From NCBI GenBank assembly GCA_964507045.1, contig CAZDOO010000005.1, positions 1 through 64,000 of the forward strand: 64,000 bases of DNA, written 5' to 3'. This DNA comes from UBA8199 sp964507045. Its GTDB lineage: Bacteria > Verrucomicrobiota > Verrucomicrobiia > Limisphaerales > UBA8199. Numbering within the stretch: the first letter of the stretch is position 1; every line of letters starts with the position of its first letter. Of the stretch, positions 33,744-42,627 are shown piece after piece. The position numbers were made by a program, and so were the translations under genes. The notes under the pieces were generated by a model that was not told the origin of the DNA, made no database searches, and saw nothing but the letters and a program-made list of their open reading frames with translations.

Positions 33744-34903
33744 GGTCTGGCCGAGACGGTTGCCCTGAGGTCCTTTTCGGACAGCCAGCGCTGGACTACC
33801 GAGGCGTCACAGTAGCGGCCCAGCTTGAGGATGTTGGGCGGGCGGACCTGGACCTTGCGGGGTTTCTTGGCACCGGTGAACCAGAAATCGAAGGATGCCC
33901 TGACCAACCGGCCGCTGTCCGGGATCGGGTCTTTCCCGCGGGCCTGGGCGGCGGCGAAGATGTCATCGGACTTGCGGATGACGACGTCGTTGAAGCCGCC
34001 CCCGTAGGCAACCTCGATCTCGCGCAGGACGATGCGCGCCAGTTCGCCGTCGCCGTCCCACTCCAGCACCTTGGCACCCTCTGAGCGCAGGGGATCGAGG
34101 GTGAATGCCTTGCGCTCGGAGAAGTAACGGTCGTCCCCAAAGAGGCGCGTGCCGAAGGTGCGGCGGTAGAGCTCGCGTTCGCCCTTGGTGCCGGCGTGAA
34201 TGCGGAGTTCGTCCCGTTCGGGGGTGTAAACGACCACGTCGTCTTTGGCGGGGCGGAAGTGGAGCATCTTGAGGCGGCGGCCTTTTTCGAGCTTCGCCAT
34301 GCGGGCGAACGTGTCGCCGTGGCGGATCAGGAACCAAAACTCGCCGTCTATGGAGTAGGGCTCGATGAAGGCGTCTTCCTCACCGCGGTTGTTGTCGCGG
34401 AACCAGGCGTCGAGGTCGGCGGTTATCAGGTCCAAGACGGGTTTGGCCGGCATGGCGATCGAGTCGCTGCGGTCCACCGGCGCCTTGGTGCCGTGGTACT
34501 CGAAGGAAGTGAGTCTGGCCAACCGGAGCTCGTTGTTCTTTTGGGCGACCAGTTCCGGCGCCTCCAGGAAGGCCCGCACGGCGATGTCGCCTTTGGAAGC
34601 CTGCTCGCCGGGGTCAATGGCCAACTCGCCGCGCTCCCTGGCTGCCTGGAGGCGCTGCTCGCCTTCTTCAGTGGCCATTTCCTCGATGGCGTAGAGGGCC
34701 TCGAAGAGGTCGTCGGGCAGGCCGTCCGGTCGCATGACGGCGCGTGACAGGGCGGCGAAGTACTTGTCGTCCTCCAGTTCGGGCGCCGGGAGATTGATCT
34801 TCTTCTCGGCGAGGGCGGCTTTGAACCGGTCAAAGAACCGTCCGAGCAGGTCTCGCCCGATCCCTTTCAGGAAGGCGGGCTTGGTGAATCGTTTGAATCT
34901 CAT
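33740..34903 (-). CDS. Unknown 387-residue protein
   Basis: This soluble protein is not recognised. It is rich in charged residues. The N-terminal half has a helical region rich in Glu, the middle has FWFLIRHGDTFARMAKLEKGRRLKM, and the end has a possible DNA-binding helix (CDASVVQRWLSEKDL). It lies between the restriction operon and the XRE-ImmA gene, in the cargo zone, so a defence role is possible but unsupported. Confidence 0.55.
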   Translation of the reverse strand: MRFKRFTKPAFLKGIGRDLLGRFFDRFKAALAEKKINLPAPELEDDKYFAALSRAVMRPDGLPDDLFEALYAIEEMATEEGEQRLQAARERGELAIDPGEQASKGDIAVRAFLEAPELVAQKNNELRLARLTSFEYHGTKAPVDRSDSIAMPAKPVLDLITADLDAWFRDNNRGEEDAFIEPYSIDGEFWFLIRHGDTFARMAKLEKGRRLKMLHFRPAKDDVVVYTPERDELRIHAGTKGERELYRRTFGTRLFGDDRYFSERKAFTLDPLRSEGAKVLEWDGDGELARIVLREIEVAYGGGFNDVVIRKSDDIFAAAQARGKDPIPDSGRLVRASFDFWFTGAKKPRKVQVRPPNILKLGRYCDASVVQRWLSEKDLRATVSARP

Positions 34904-35442
34904 AATCTACTTAGTCTTTCTCTTCTGAAGGCCGCCGTAATTCCGCATGGGCGACCGGCGACCGGCGCCGGGACGATCTGTGTCCCGGCCCCGGCCCCGG
35001 CGGGCACTAGGCCCGAGTCCAGAACGCCTGGCGCGGCCCAGGGACGATCACTCGCCCTGTGGTCTCGCACAGGATGAAAGCGGCAGTGAGCCGTTTCCAT
35101 CCGGGTCCGGGACAGGTTTCGCTCATGAGGATCATGGCGTTGCCTTTCTCAAAAAGACCCCTTGCCTCGACTTGAGGGCGAGAGTAATCTCCCGCTGCTA
35201 CCGTCAGTCGCTCGGTCGGAGTCAGTTCGCCCGAGTAACGGATGTGCCCCCGAAACGCGTTATCGTTTCGGGGTTTCCGTTTCGGCCCCTGCCAGGGGGC
35301 CAAAGTTGCGTGCGGCGGCGCTCTTTATGGTTTCGCGCCGTCGAGCAGCTTTTCAAAGAACTGCACATATCTTCGGGTCTACGCACAAAAAAGTCAAAAT
35401 AATTATTGCATAGTGTGGGATTTCGGCGTAATTTATTTACAA
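34904..35442. other. Divergent intergenic region
   Basis: This 539-base gap lies between divergent genes. It contains a perfect 10-bp hairpin at 35248-35273 and an AT-rich stretch before 35443 that should carry the promoter of the XRE gene. A minus-strand frame at 35007-35303 (98 residues) is plausible in its C-terminal half but runs through the hairpin, so I do not call it. Confidence 0.4.
35248..35273. terminator. Perfect 10-bp hairpin followed by TTT
   Basis: The arms CCCCGAAACG and CGTTTCGGGG flank CGTTAT and are followed by TTT on the plus strand. It could be a weak terminator protecting the XRE gene from read-through, since no plus-strand gene ends just upstream. Confidence 0.4.
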
Positions 35443-36606
35443 ATGAGCATCAAACAACACAACCTGGCAGGCCGGATTGCGGAAGTCCGGGCCTTGGTCA
35501 AGCTCAGCCAAGCCCAACTGGCCACGAAGCTTGGCGTCTCGACGTCGCTTGTCTCTCATTGGGAAAAGGGCACGCGCACGCCGTCGGAGTCCCAAACCCT
35601 CGACCTCGCCCAACACATGGGCGTGGGTCTGGACTACCTACTGAATGCGGAGGTCCGTCCGCACTTCCAACCCCGCACCCGCGTCACCTCACCCCAGCAG
35701 GATGCGATTGACCGCACGCTGCTGGACGCTTCGATGCAGGTGCATTACCTCGACACGGCGCATCGGCTGGCGGGGAAGGCGCCTGCGCCGTTCAGCCTGT
35801 CGGCTGAGTTTGATTCGTTTGCCAACCTGGCGAACATTACGTCGCACCTACGAGATACGCTGAAGCTTAACCGGCGCGTGTCGCTGGATGAGCTGAAGCA
35901 GGCTTTGTCTGAGTGGAACATCTTCGTCTTTGATTGGCAGATGCCGTACCATTTGTCGGGCCTGTCATTTCGGGGCGCTTTCAGCGTGATCTTCATCAAC
36001 AACATGCACCCGGCCACGCGGCGGCTGTTTACGCTGGCACACGAGTTTGCGCACCTGGTGTTCCATCTTGGGCGCGAGGATCGGGAGAGCAAGGAGCGTG
36101 TGGCCACGGCGGTATCGTTGGCTTCGTGCCGGGAGCCGGCCGAAAAGCAGGCCAATGCTTTCGCCGGGGAACTGCTGATGCCACAAGCGGACCTGGAAAA
36201 GCTGGTGAAGACGTTTGGGAAACGACTGCAGGAGCCCGCGTGCCTGGAAGCGGTCGCGCAGCACTTCAACGTTTCTCGGGATGCCATTTTCTACCGTCTG
36301 ACGCAGCTCGGGGTGTTCCGGTGGACCGACAAGGTCCATTATTTCGTGGGCAAGTACACGCCGCCGGCGCCGCCGCCGCACCGGATCCTGGAGGCGAAGA
36401 AGATAGACCGCCAGGTTGACCCGCGGTTCCGGGAGATCGCTCTCGGGCTGCACCAAGCGGAAAAGATTACCACCGGCAAACTCGCGGAATGGTTTTTTGC
36501 CCCGCGCTACGTTATGGATGAATATCTGGCGGAGCTTGCGAGCGCGAAGGACAATGCCATTTCCGACGATCCCAATCATGAGGAGGAGCTTGCGGCGGCA
36601 TCTTAA
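35443..36606 (+). CDS. XRE repressor fused to ImmA/IrrE metallopeptidase
   Basis: The 387-residue protein has an XRE helix-turn-helix at 5-65 (RALVKLSQAQLATKLGVSTSLVSHWEKGTRTPS) and an ImmA/IrrE peptidase domain with HEFAH near residue 200 and a downstream Glu region (EKQANAFAGELLMP). Such proteins cleave partner repressors or antitoxins. I chose the ATG at 35443, just before the HTH. The stop is directly followed by the ATG of the PIN gene, so the two form a regulated pair. Confidence 0.88.
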   Translation: MSIKQHNLAGRIAEVRALVKLSQAQLATKLGVSTSLVSHWEKGTRTPSESQTLDLAQHMGVGLDYLLNAEVRPHFQPRTRVTSPQQDAIDRTLLDASMQVHYLDTAHRLAGKAPAPFSLSAEFDSFANLANITSHLRDTLKLNRRVSLDELKQALSEWNIFVFDWQMPYHLSGLSFRGAFSVIFINNMHPATRRLFTLAHEFAHLVFHLGREDRESKERVATAVSLASCREPAEKQANAFAGELLMPQADLEKLVKTFGKRLQEPACLEAVAQHFNVSRDAIFYRLTQLGVFRWTDKVHYFVGKYTPPAPPPHRILEAKKIDRQVDPRFREIALGLHQAEKITTGKLAEWFFAPRYVMDEYLAELASAKDNAISDDPNHEEELAAAS

Positions 36607-37119
36607 ATGCAGACACTTGTCTATGACACGGCCGCAATCTTCAACTTCGGCCACCGGGACGACCTGGCGCTGCTGCTCGATAAGCTAGCGAAGGCGCACA
36701 CGCTTTTGACCACGCCGACCGTGGTCGGCGAGATCACCGACCCGCATCGGGCAGCTTACTACAAGAAGCTACTCGGCGATTACTTCCGGGTGAGAGCCGT
36801 GTCGGTGGTTCCGTTTGACACGGGGACGCTCGCGGGGCTGGCGCAGACGTTGGACCCCGGTGAAATCAGCGTGCTGATGCTCGCCAAAGAGCTGGAGGCG
36901 ACGGCGGTTCTGGACGAGAAGCTGGCGCGCCGCGAGGCGCAACGGTTAGCGGTCAAGTTCACCGGCACGCTTGGGCTCCTGCACCTGGCCCTGAAGCGGA
37001 AATGGATGAAGGACGCCGAATGCCTGGCCTGTGTGCGCCACCTGTGCGCGAGTGACTTTCGCATTCCCCGGCCCGAGCCGCACCACACCTTTGCCGAGTA
37101 CATCGGCACCATCGAGTAA
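36607..37119 (+). CDS. PIN-domain-like nuclease
   Basis: The 170-residue protein resembles a PIN fold: VYDTAAIFNF at the start, VVGEIT near residue 40, DPGEISVLMLAKE near 92 and AVLDEKLARREAQ near 108, with four acidic residues in the right order. PIN proteins are RNases and common toxins. It starts right after the XRE-ImmA stop codon, so it may be the toxin or effector controlled by that protein. Confidence 0.7.
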   Translation: MQTLVYDTAAIFNFGHRDDLALLLDKLAKAHTLLTTPTVVGEITDPHRAAYYKKLLGDYFRVRAVSVVPFDTGTLAGLAQTLDPGEISVLMLAKELEATAVLDEKLARREAQRLAVKFTGTLGLLHLALKRKWMKDAECLACVRHLCASDFRIPRPEPHHTFAEYIGTIE

Positions 37120-37126
37120 GGCGCGA

Positions 37127-38116
37127 ATGGCGGGCCCTTGGCAGTGCCTGGAGAATATCCGGGGGCAGGTGGGAGTTCCGGCGCTGTGGCGCGCGGGCCT
37201 GGGCGACCGATTCGACAGCTTTGATAAGGCATACTTGCGGAAGCGGCCAGGGCGGGCGGATTCTTATCCGTGCCCGCACGGGTGCGGGTGCTCGCATGAG
37301 TTGGTTCCCCGGCGCGATGGGTTGTTGGCGGCGGTTTGCACCTGCGACCCGCCCTGCTGTGATGATTTCACGGTGGCGCCGGCTGCGGCGGTTCTGTGGG
37401 AGTTGAACTGGAGGAAGCTGGGGGTGGCGCTATGCGGGGCGCTCAAGTCCGACTTGCGGGACACTGACCTTGGGGTTGCCGGCGCGCGGCAGATTGGGGC
37501 GTTTTCGTCGTCGGCGGTGCCGGTGGTGTTGAGCGTCCAGGAGGGGCGGCGGGATTTCCAGGCTGCCGTGGCGGGGGTGATCGCGGCGGTGGGGAAGCGG
37601 TTCATCCTGCTGGCGCCGACAAGCCGGTTTGTGGATGGGGCAGTGTTGGGGAAGGTGAAGGCGGCGGGCGCGCGATTCTTTGACCTGGAGTCGCATGTGG
37701 CGTTGCTGGCGAACGGGGCGCTACAGGCGATGAAGGACCCGATGGAGTTGTTTGCGGAGTTCCTGCCTGGGGCCGGTGAGCCGGCACCGCAGGACTATGC
37801 GAAGGGGTTGTTCGCGCTGGTGGAAAAGCTGGAGGCGAAAGGGAAGTGGCGGAAGGCGTCGCCGCTGAAGGTGTTCCGGCTTTACTTTGTGAAGCAGGTT
37901 TCGCGGGCGGAGGTGGCGAGGCAGTGCGACTGCGTACCGGGCCTAGTAACGCTGCGACTGCAGCAGTTGGAGAAGGAGCTTAAGCTGAGCCGGGACAAGT
38001 TATTCGGGTTCTCGCCGCAGTTTCAGGCGATTGAGGACGCGGCGTCCAATCCGCTCGCTGAGGGCATTTACCGGAAGGGGATGATTTACGGGGATTCGGG
38101 AGAGGTGGAAGAGTGA
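37127..38116 (+). CDS. Unknown protein with cysteine cluster and C-terminal HTH
   Basis: The 329-residue product has a cysteine-rich segment (CPHGCGC, CTCDPPCC; residues 45-85) that should bind zinc. A C-terminal sigma-region-4-like helix-turn-helix lies near 265-295 (SRAEVARQCDCVPGLVTLRLQQLEKEL). I chose the ATG at 37127, eight bases after the PIN stop. It is probably a DNA-binding regulator of the element; similar proteins are common in verrucomicrobial prophages, as far as I recall. Confidence 0.55.
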   Translation: MAGPWQCLENIRGQVGVPALWRAGLGDRFDSFDKAYLRKRPGRADSYPCPHGCGCSHELVPRRDGLLAAVCTCDPPCCDDFTVAPAAAVLWELNWRKLGVALCGALKSDLRDTDLGVAGARQIGAFSSSAVPVVLSVQEGRRDFQAAVAGVIAAVGKRFILLAPTSRFVDGAVLGKVKAAGARFFDLESHVALLANGALQAMKDPMELFAEFLPGAGEPAPQDYAKGLFALVEKLEAKGKWRKASPLKVFRLYFVKQVSRAEVARQCDCVPGLVTLRLQQLEKELKLSRDKLFGFSPQFQAIEDAASNPLAEGIYRKGMIYGDSGEVEE

Positions 38117-38154
38117 GTTTCTTCGGAACTCGGCTCTTCGGGCGTCTGGTCTGA

Positions 38155-39309
38155 TCACTTTTGCCTCTGGGCCAGTTCGCTGATCATATAGAACCATCGG
38201 AGATCCTTCTTCTTCTTGTGCTCGACGGCGTGTTCGATGGCTTCCTCTGCTACCTTCTGTAGGGGCACGCCGACGAAGGGCACGAAGTGCAGTGGTAGTG
38301 TTGCGTACGATACCACTTTGCGGACCATGCTCATCCTCTGCTCGACCTTGAACACCTCGTAGAGCACTCGGTTGGCGAACTCCCTATCGAATTCCACCTC
38401 GCCTTTGCATGCGCTCGAGACCAAGTCTCTCAGGCTTGCTATTCGTTTGTCTTTGAGGGCCTTAATCAACTCTTCGGGCTGTTGAAAGGCTAGCTCTGGA
38501 AAGGAAAGCTCAAAGAGCTTCCTTATGTTGTTGATCTCGTGCTGGCCAGGGGCTGAATCTCTCGCGATTGTCAAGAACTTCGCGTTGTAGAAGGGTTGGA
38601 AGTCGGGCCAATCGTGGAGACCCGCGTCGAACTTGTGCGAGAGAAGTATGTTTGCGTTTACGTAGGCTAGGCAGCCTGCAAGGTGGAATCGTAGTTGGTC
38701 GCGGTACTCTGCCTTGCGGCGCATACGTGCCGATTCCATGGCTTGCTGAACCATCAACTGAGAAGTGCCGAGGCCCACAGTGCAGTAGCCATTGGCGTCG
38801 TGAAGCCAGGCAGCCATTTGCGAGGACCGGGCGGGTTCAAGTGTGAAGAAGTTGTCGGCGATAACCCCGTGGCGGGCTCTGTAGATTTCATCTCTTAGCG
38901 ACTCCCCGAGCCGGAGAACGAATTCCTGCCACTGTCTGGCGGACTCTTTGAGGGGCACAATCCACGTATCGAGCTGCTTGAGGTCTCGCTGTAGAGCTTC
39001 GTCCAAAAGCTTGCGGTGTGGTTCTATGGCGGTATCGAAATCCTCGAGCGTGACGAAGCCTTCGTCGTGAAGGGCGCGTAGCATGGTGGCGACGTGCGCG
39101 TAAGAATGGTGATGGTTGGCGAGCAACCTTTCGTATGTAGCTTTATCCAGGATGATGGTGTCGGCGAGCAGAAGCACTGCATAGTCGGGTGAGAACGCGT
39201 GGGTGGCGCGCGACATGGAGACTGGAGGCATCCTGTAGAAGAGGTCCGGGTTTTCCGCGGAGCGCCACTGTGCGTGGGAAAGGCCGAACGAAGTAAGCAG
39301 TAGTTTCAT
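38155..39309 (-). CDS. Unknown 384-residue cargo protein
   Basis: This mostly helical protein is not recognised. It has a C-terminal hydrophobic stretch (VVSYATLPLHFVPFVGVPL) followed by a Lys-rich end, which may touch the membrane. It is transcribed against its neighbours between the zinc/HTH gene and the replication genes, a typical place for cargo. A role in defence or superinfection exclusion is possible but not shown. Confidence 0.5.
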   Translation of the reverse strand: MKLLLTSFGLSHAQWRSAENPDLFYRMPPVSMSRATHAFSPDYAVLLLADTIILDKATYERLLANHHHSYAHVATMLRALHDEGFVTLEDFDTAIEPHRKLLDEALQRDLKQLDTWIVPLKESARQWQEFVLRLGESLRDEIYRARHGVIADNFFTLEPARSSQMAAWLHDANGYCTVGLGTSQLMVQQAMESARMRRKAEYRDQLRFHLAGCLAYVNANILLSHKFDAGLHDWPDFQPFYNAKFLTIARDSAPGQHEINNIRKLFELSFPELAFQQPEELIKALKDKRIASLRDLVSSACKGEVEFDREFANRVLYEVFKVEQRMSMVRKVVSYATLPLHFVPFVGVPLQKVAEEAIEHAVEHKKKKDLRWFYMISELAQRQK

Positions 39310-39387
39310 GGGCCGTGTTAGGGTTGCATTGTCTGGTCGGAGGCTGCGGCAGTCAAGGCGGCGTGGAGACGCGGACTGAGAGGGCTA

Positions 39388-39415
39388 TTTTGACCTAGTT
39401 TTGACCTGGTCAAAA
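39388..39415. promoter_or_regulatory. Operator-like repeats TTTTGACCT
   Basis: Two copies of TTTTGACCT lie 11 bases apart (39388-39396 and 39399-39407). The second continues into the perfect palindrome TTTTGACC-T-GGTCAAAA at 39399-39415. They sit in the divergent gap between the cargo gene and the excisionase-like gene, a likely control point of the element. Confidence 0.5.
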
Positions 39416-39490
39416 CGTCAAGGGAGGGCCGTTCTGCCGCGGTTTTCGCGACATTTCGTCAGGTCGTCTTGACCTTCTCAACGTTCTTGT

Positions 39491-39739
39491 ATGAGAACTG
39501 AGATTGATCCAAATGTCGGACAGCAGGCAGCGGCGGCGGGGGTTCCTCCCAGGCCGGAAGGTTACATTGACAAGCGCGCGTGCGCCAAACTACTGGGGCG
39601 CACGGTAAGGAGCGTCGATACCTACATGGCGCTGGGAATTATCCCCTTTTACAAATTGGGCCGGACGGTCGCGTTCAAGTGGTCGGAGGTGGATGCGCAT
39701 ATCAAGGCGCATTACCGGGTTGGCGTGGGGCAGGTGTAA
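39491..39739 (+). CDS. Excisionase/AlpA-like helix-turn-helix protein
   Basis: The 82-residue protein has a MerR-type HTH (YIDKRACAKLLGRTVRSVDTYMALGIIPFYKLGRTVAFKWSEVDAHIK). TTGACC lies about 25 bases before the ATG and could be its minus-35. It precedes the primase gene, as AlpA-type activators do in phage-inducible islands. Confidence 0.75.
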   Translation: MRTEIDPNVGQQAAAAGVPPRPEGYIDKRACAKLLGRTVRSVDTYMALGIIPFYKLGRTVAFKWSEVDAHIKAHYRVGVGQV

Positions 39740-39740
39740 A

Positions 39741-39770
39741 CCACCGATGGACACCGATGGACACCGATGG
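39741..39770 (+). repeat. Three tandem 10-base repeats
   Basis: CACCGATGGA recurs three times in a row with one variation, directly after the regulator gene. A second short repeat zone (ATAGCCA, three copies) follows at 39807-39833 before the primase start and reappears at 43183-43212. They look like slippage or dispersed intergenic repeats. Confidence 0.7.
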
Positions 39771-39834
39771 AGGAGCGGAATGGGACGGATGGGGCACATG
39801 GGAGGAATAGCCAATAGCCAATAACCGATAGCCA

Positions 39835-40890
39835 ATGGAACTGAATATCATAGAGCGGGCGCGCCGCTATATCGCGAAGTGCCCGCCGGCGATCAGCGGA
39901 GAGCGCGGGCATGACGCCACGTTTCATGTGGCGGCGGTGCTCTGGAACGGGTTCGGCCTGAGCGAGGCCGAGACGCTGGGGCTTATTGGGGAGTACAACG
40001 AGCGGTGTTTGCCGCGCTGGAGCGAGGCGGAGCTGATTCATAAGGTGAGGTCGGCGGCGAACGCCCAGCATTCTGATCCCCGTGGGTTCCTGGTGGGCAA
40101 TGGGGAGTGCGGAATGCGGAGTGCGGAATCGCGGGGCCACCTCACCCTACCCTCTCCCCCTGCGGAGAGGGCGCCCAAACCGGCGTTCGCGCCTGAGATC
40201 CTGAAGCGCGTAGCCCGGAAGGCGAGCGCGATCGAGGACGTGGTGGGGTTCATCAAGGAGCGGTCGCCGGTGGTGGTGGATAGGCAGGACTCGGCGAGCT
40301 TCCTGCGGCGGGTTTATGGCTTCGGGTCCGGGGAAAAGGTCCTGCTGTTCTCCAAGATGGAGTCGCCGGGCCAGATGGTTTGGGAGGCGGACAGGAGCGA
40401 TGTGATTCAGGCGGGACACCTGCCTGCGGGGCCGGAAGGTGTTTGGTTCCTGCCGCAACCCGTGGATGGGGAATACCACCCCAACCCGCGCCTGGGTGGA
40501 AAATTGTCGCGCCGGTCGGAGGAGTCGGTGACCGCGTGGCGCTTCGCCGTCTTGGAAAGCGATGAGGCCGACGCTGACGATTGGCTGCGGTGCCTGATTC
40601 AGATGCCGCTGCGGATTGTCTCGATCTGCGAGTCGGGCGGGCGCTCGATTCATGCGCTAGTACGCGTGGACGCGGCGAGCAAGGCGAACTGGGACAGGAT
40701 GGTCGGGGGGATCAAGCCGGTGCTGATCACGCTCGGGGCGGACCGGGGGGCATTGTCGGCGGTGCGGCTGACGCGGCTGCCGCAGGCGACGCGGGGTGAC
40801 CGTGTCCAGCGGCTGCTTTACCTGAACACTGCGCCGGACGGCACGCCGATCATTCAAATGCGGAGTGGTGAATGGAGGGACCTGCCGTGA
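39835..40890 (+). CDS. Primase-like protein
   Basis: The 351-residue protein begins with a PriCT-type helical domain (ERARRYIAKCPPAISGERGHDATFHVAAVLWNGFGLSEAE). The second half has a region like an archaeo-eukaryotic primase (AVLESDEADADDWLRCLI, SICESGGRSIHALVRVD). Residues 88-114 are an in-frame insert of dispersed repeat DNA. It ends in a GTGA overlap with the helicase gene. Together they should start element DNA replication. Confidence 0.75.
   Translation: MELNIIERARRYIAKCPPAISGERGHDATFHVAAVLWNGFGLSEAETLGLIGEYNERCLPRWSEAELIHKVRSAANAQHSDPRGFLVGNGECGMRSAESRGHLTLPSPPAERAPKPAFAPEILKRVARKASAIEDVVGFIKERSPVVVDRQDSASFLRRVYGFGSGEKVLLFSKMESPGQMVWEADRSDVIQAGHLPAGPEGVWFLPQPVDGEYHPNPRLGGKLSRRSEESVTAWRFAVLESDEADADDWLRCLIQMPLRIVSICESGGRSIHALVRVDAASKANWDRMVGGIKPVLITLGADRGALSAVRLTRLPQATRGDRVQRLLYLNTAPDGTPIIQMRSGEWRDLP
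40080..40175 (+). repeat. Dispersed repeat inserted in the primase gene
   Basis: The stretch contains GGAGTGCGGAATGCGGAGTGCGGA and then CTCACCCTACCCTCTCCCC with a partly complementary GGAGAGGGCG. These are the usual signs of small intergenic repeats in GC-rich bacteria. Here it is in frame and adds about 27 residues between two primase domains. Confidence 0.55.
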
Positions 40891-42440
40891 GTGACGAACT
40901 GGATCGCCTGGCGCAGTGGGCTGATGAGAACGGCATAGGACCTGAGACTGCGGCCCTGGTGGAGGCTGGGGCTCCTTTGCCCGACACGCCGGCGGCGTGG
41001 TTCGCCGCGAAGTTCCCGGCGTTGGAAAAGCGTTTCGGGTTGGCAGTGGAAGAGGTCTTTCCGAAGGATGACAAGGACGGGAAGCCCTACGTCAAGGACG
41101 TGGCTGAGGACTTTGTGGCTGCGACGCTGGGGGAGGCTGGCACGCCCGGCGCGCCGACGGTGTTCGTGGCGCCCGAGGCGCGGTTTTACACCTATTCGCC
41201 GAGCGAGGGCGTGTTCTGCGAAGCGCGCGAGGCAAAGCTGAGCGCGAGCCTGAGCGATTTGCTGTTGGAGTGTGCGCGGTCCTGCGCGGGGAAGTTTGAT
41301 ACCCGCAACCTGGAGTTCAAGTTTCGCGACTCGGCCAACCTTCGGGGGGTGCTGGCCCGGGCGCGGGGCCTGCTGGAAGTCGAGTCCGGTTTTTTCGAGA
41401 CGGACCTGATGAAGTACGTGCCGTGCAGCAACGGGATGCTGCGGGTCGAGGACAAGGCTCTGTTGGGGTTCGGCCCTTCGTTCCGGCGGCGGAACAAGCT
41501 GGCAGTGGCGTATCAGCCGGGGGCCGCATGTCCGGTGTTCCTGGGCACGCTGCTGGGGCCGGCGCTGGAGGCGGACGAAATTGAGCTGTTGCAGCGGTGG
41601 TGTGGCCTGGCGCTGGTGGGCGTGAACATGGCGCAGCGGTTTGTGATCCTGACGGGCACGGCCGGGGGCGGGAAGGGCACGCTGATCCGCGTTATCAACG
41701 GCATCATTGGGCCGGGCAACGTGGGGACGTTGCGGCCTGACCTGCTCGGGGAGCGGTTCGAGCTGGGCCGGCTGCTGGGGAAATCCCTCCTGTATGGGGC
41801 GGACGTGCCGGACAACTTTTTGAACTGCAAGGGGGCGTCGGTGCTGAAGGCGCTGACGGGAGGTGACCCGGTGACATTGGAGTTCAAGGGGACGAATGAG
41901 CGGCCTGAGATCATCTGCCGCTTCAACGCCATTGTGACGTGCAACTCCCGGCTGACGGTGCATCTGGAGGGGGATGCCGAGGCATGGCGCCGACGCCTGG
42001 TAATCATCGAATACCGGAAGGCGAAGCCGGAGACGGTCATCGCGGACCTGAGCGAGCGGATTCTCCGGGAGGAGGGGTCCGGGGTGCTCAATTGGATGCT
42101 CGAGGGGCTGGACAAGGTCCAGGCCGACGGGTGGCAGCTCCTGCTGACGCCAGCGCAGCAGCGGGTGGTGGATGACCTGTTGCTGGAATCGGAGGGGGAT
42201 GTGGTTTTCGCAAAGGAGTGCCTGGAGCGGGACGGGACAGAGTCGCTGACCGTGTTGGACTGTTACGAGCGGTATGTGGCCTTCTGCAACGAGCGGGGAT
42301 GGTCGGCGATGGCGAAGCGGAAATTCTCGAACAGCATCGGCGATACCGTGACCCGGCTTTTCGGGCTGACGGTGCGGCATGACATACAGGACCGGGGGGG
42401 CAAGCCCCAGCGCGGCTGGAAAGGCATCACATGCAAGTGA
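40887..42440 (+). CDS. Phage SF3 / D5-type helicase (P4-family primase-helicase)
   Basis: The 517-residue protein has a D5_N-like region and an SF3 helicase domain with Walker A LTGTAGGGKGTLI near residue 260, a B region SLLYGADVPDN and sensor NAIVTCN. Winged-helix sequences follow near the end. I chose the GTG at 40887, with GGAGG eight bases upstream and a GTGA overlap with the primase stop. It unwinds DNA for element replication. Confidence 0.88.
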   Translation: MSDELDRLAQWADENGIGPETAALVEAGAPLPDTPAAWFAAKFPALEKRFGLAVEEVFPKDDKDGKPYVKDVAEDFVAATLGEAGTPGAPTVFVAPEARFYTYSPSEGVFCEAREAKLSASLSDLLLECARSCAGKFDTRNLEFKFRDSANLRGVLARARGLLEVESGFFETDLMKYVPCSNGMLRVEDKALLGFGPSFRRRNKLAVAYQPGAACPVFLGTLLGPALEADEIELLQRWCGLALVGVNMAQRFVILTGTAGGGKGTLIRVINGIIGPGNVGTLRPDLLGERFELGRLLGKSLLYGADVPDNFLNCKGASVLKALTGGDPVTLEFKGTNERPEIICRFNAIVTCNSRLTVHLEGDAEAWRRRLVIIEYRKAKPETVIADLSERILREEGSGVLNWMLEGLDKVQADGWQLLLTPAQQRVVDDLLLESEGDVVFAKECLERDGTESLTVLDCYERYVAFCNERGWSAMAKRKFSNSIGDTVTRLFGLTVRHDIQDRGGKPQRGWKGITCK

Positions 42441-42627
42441 AGTGGACCCGGGTTCTGGCGCGGACGGTTCGGACGCAGGGTTTCGGGTGGGTCGGACTGA
42501 AGCAGGAGGCTAGCCGGACGGTTCGGACGGTTTCCGGCAGCTTACGTACGCGCGGGAGCGGTGGGCGTTTACGTGGGGGGTTGTGGCGGACAAGCGTCCG
42601 AAGTGTCCGGTGATTGGAGACCTGAGT

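Noticed and set aside
35007..35303. 98-residue minus-strand gene before the XRE gene
   Set aside because: It runs through a perfect hairpin and has no good ribosome site; only its second half looks protein-like.
39741..39833. CRISPR-like tandem repeats
   Set aside because: The 10-base units are contiguous without spacers and there are no cas genes.
40854..42380. 508-codon minus-strand frame opposite the helicase
   Set aside because: It is a shadow frame; the SF3 helicase motif lies on the other strand.
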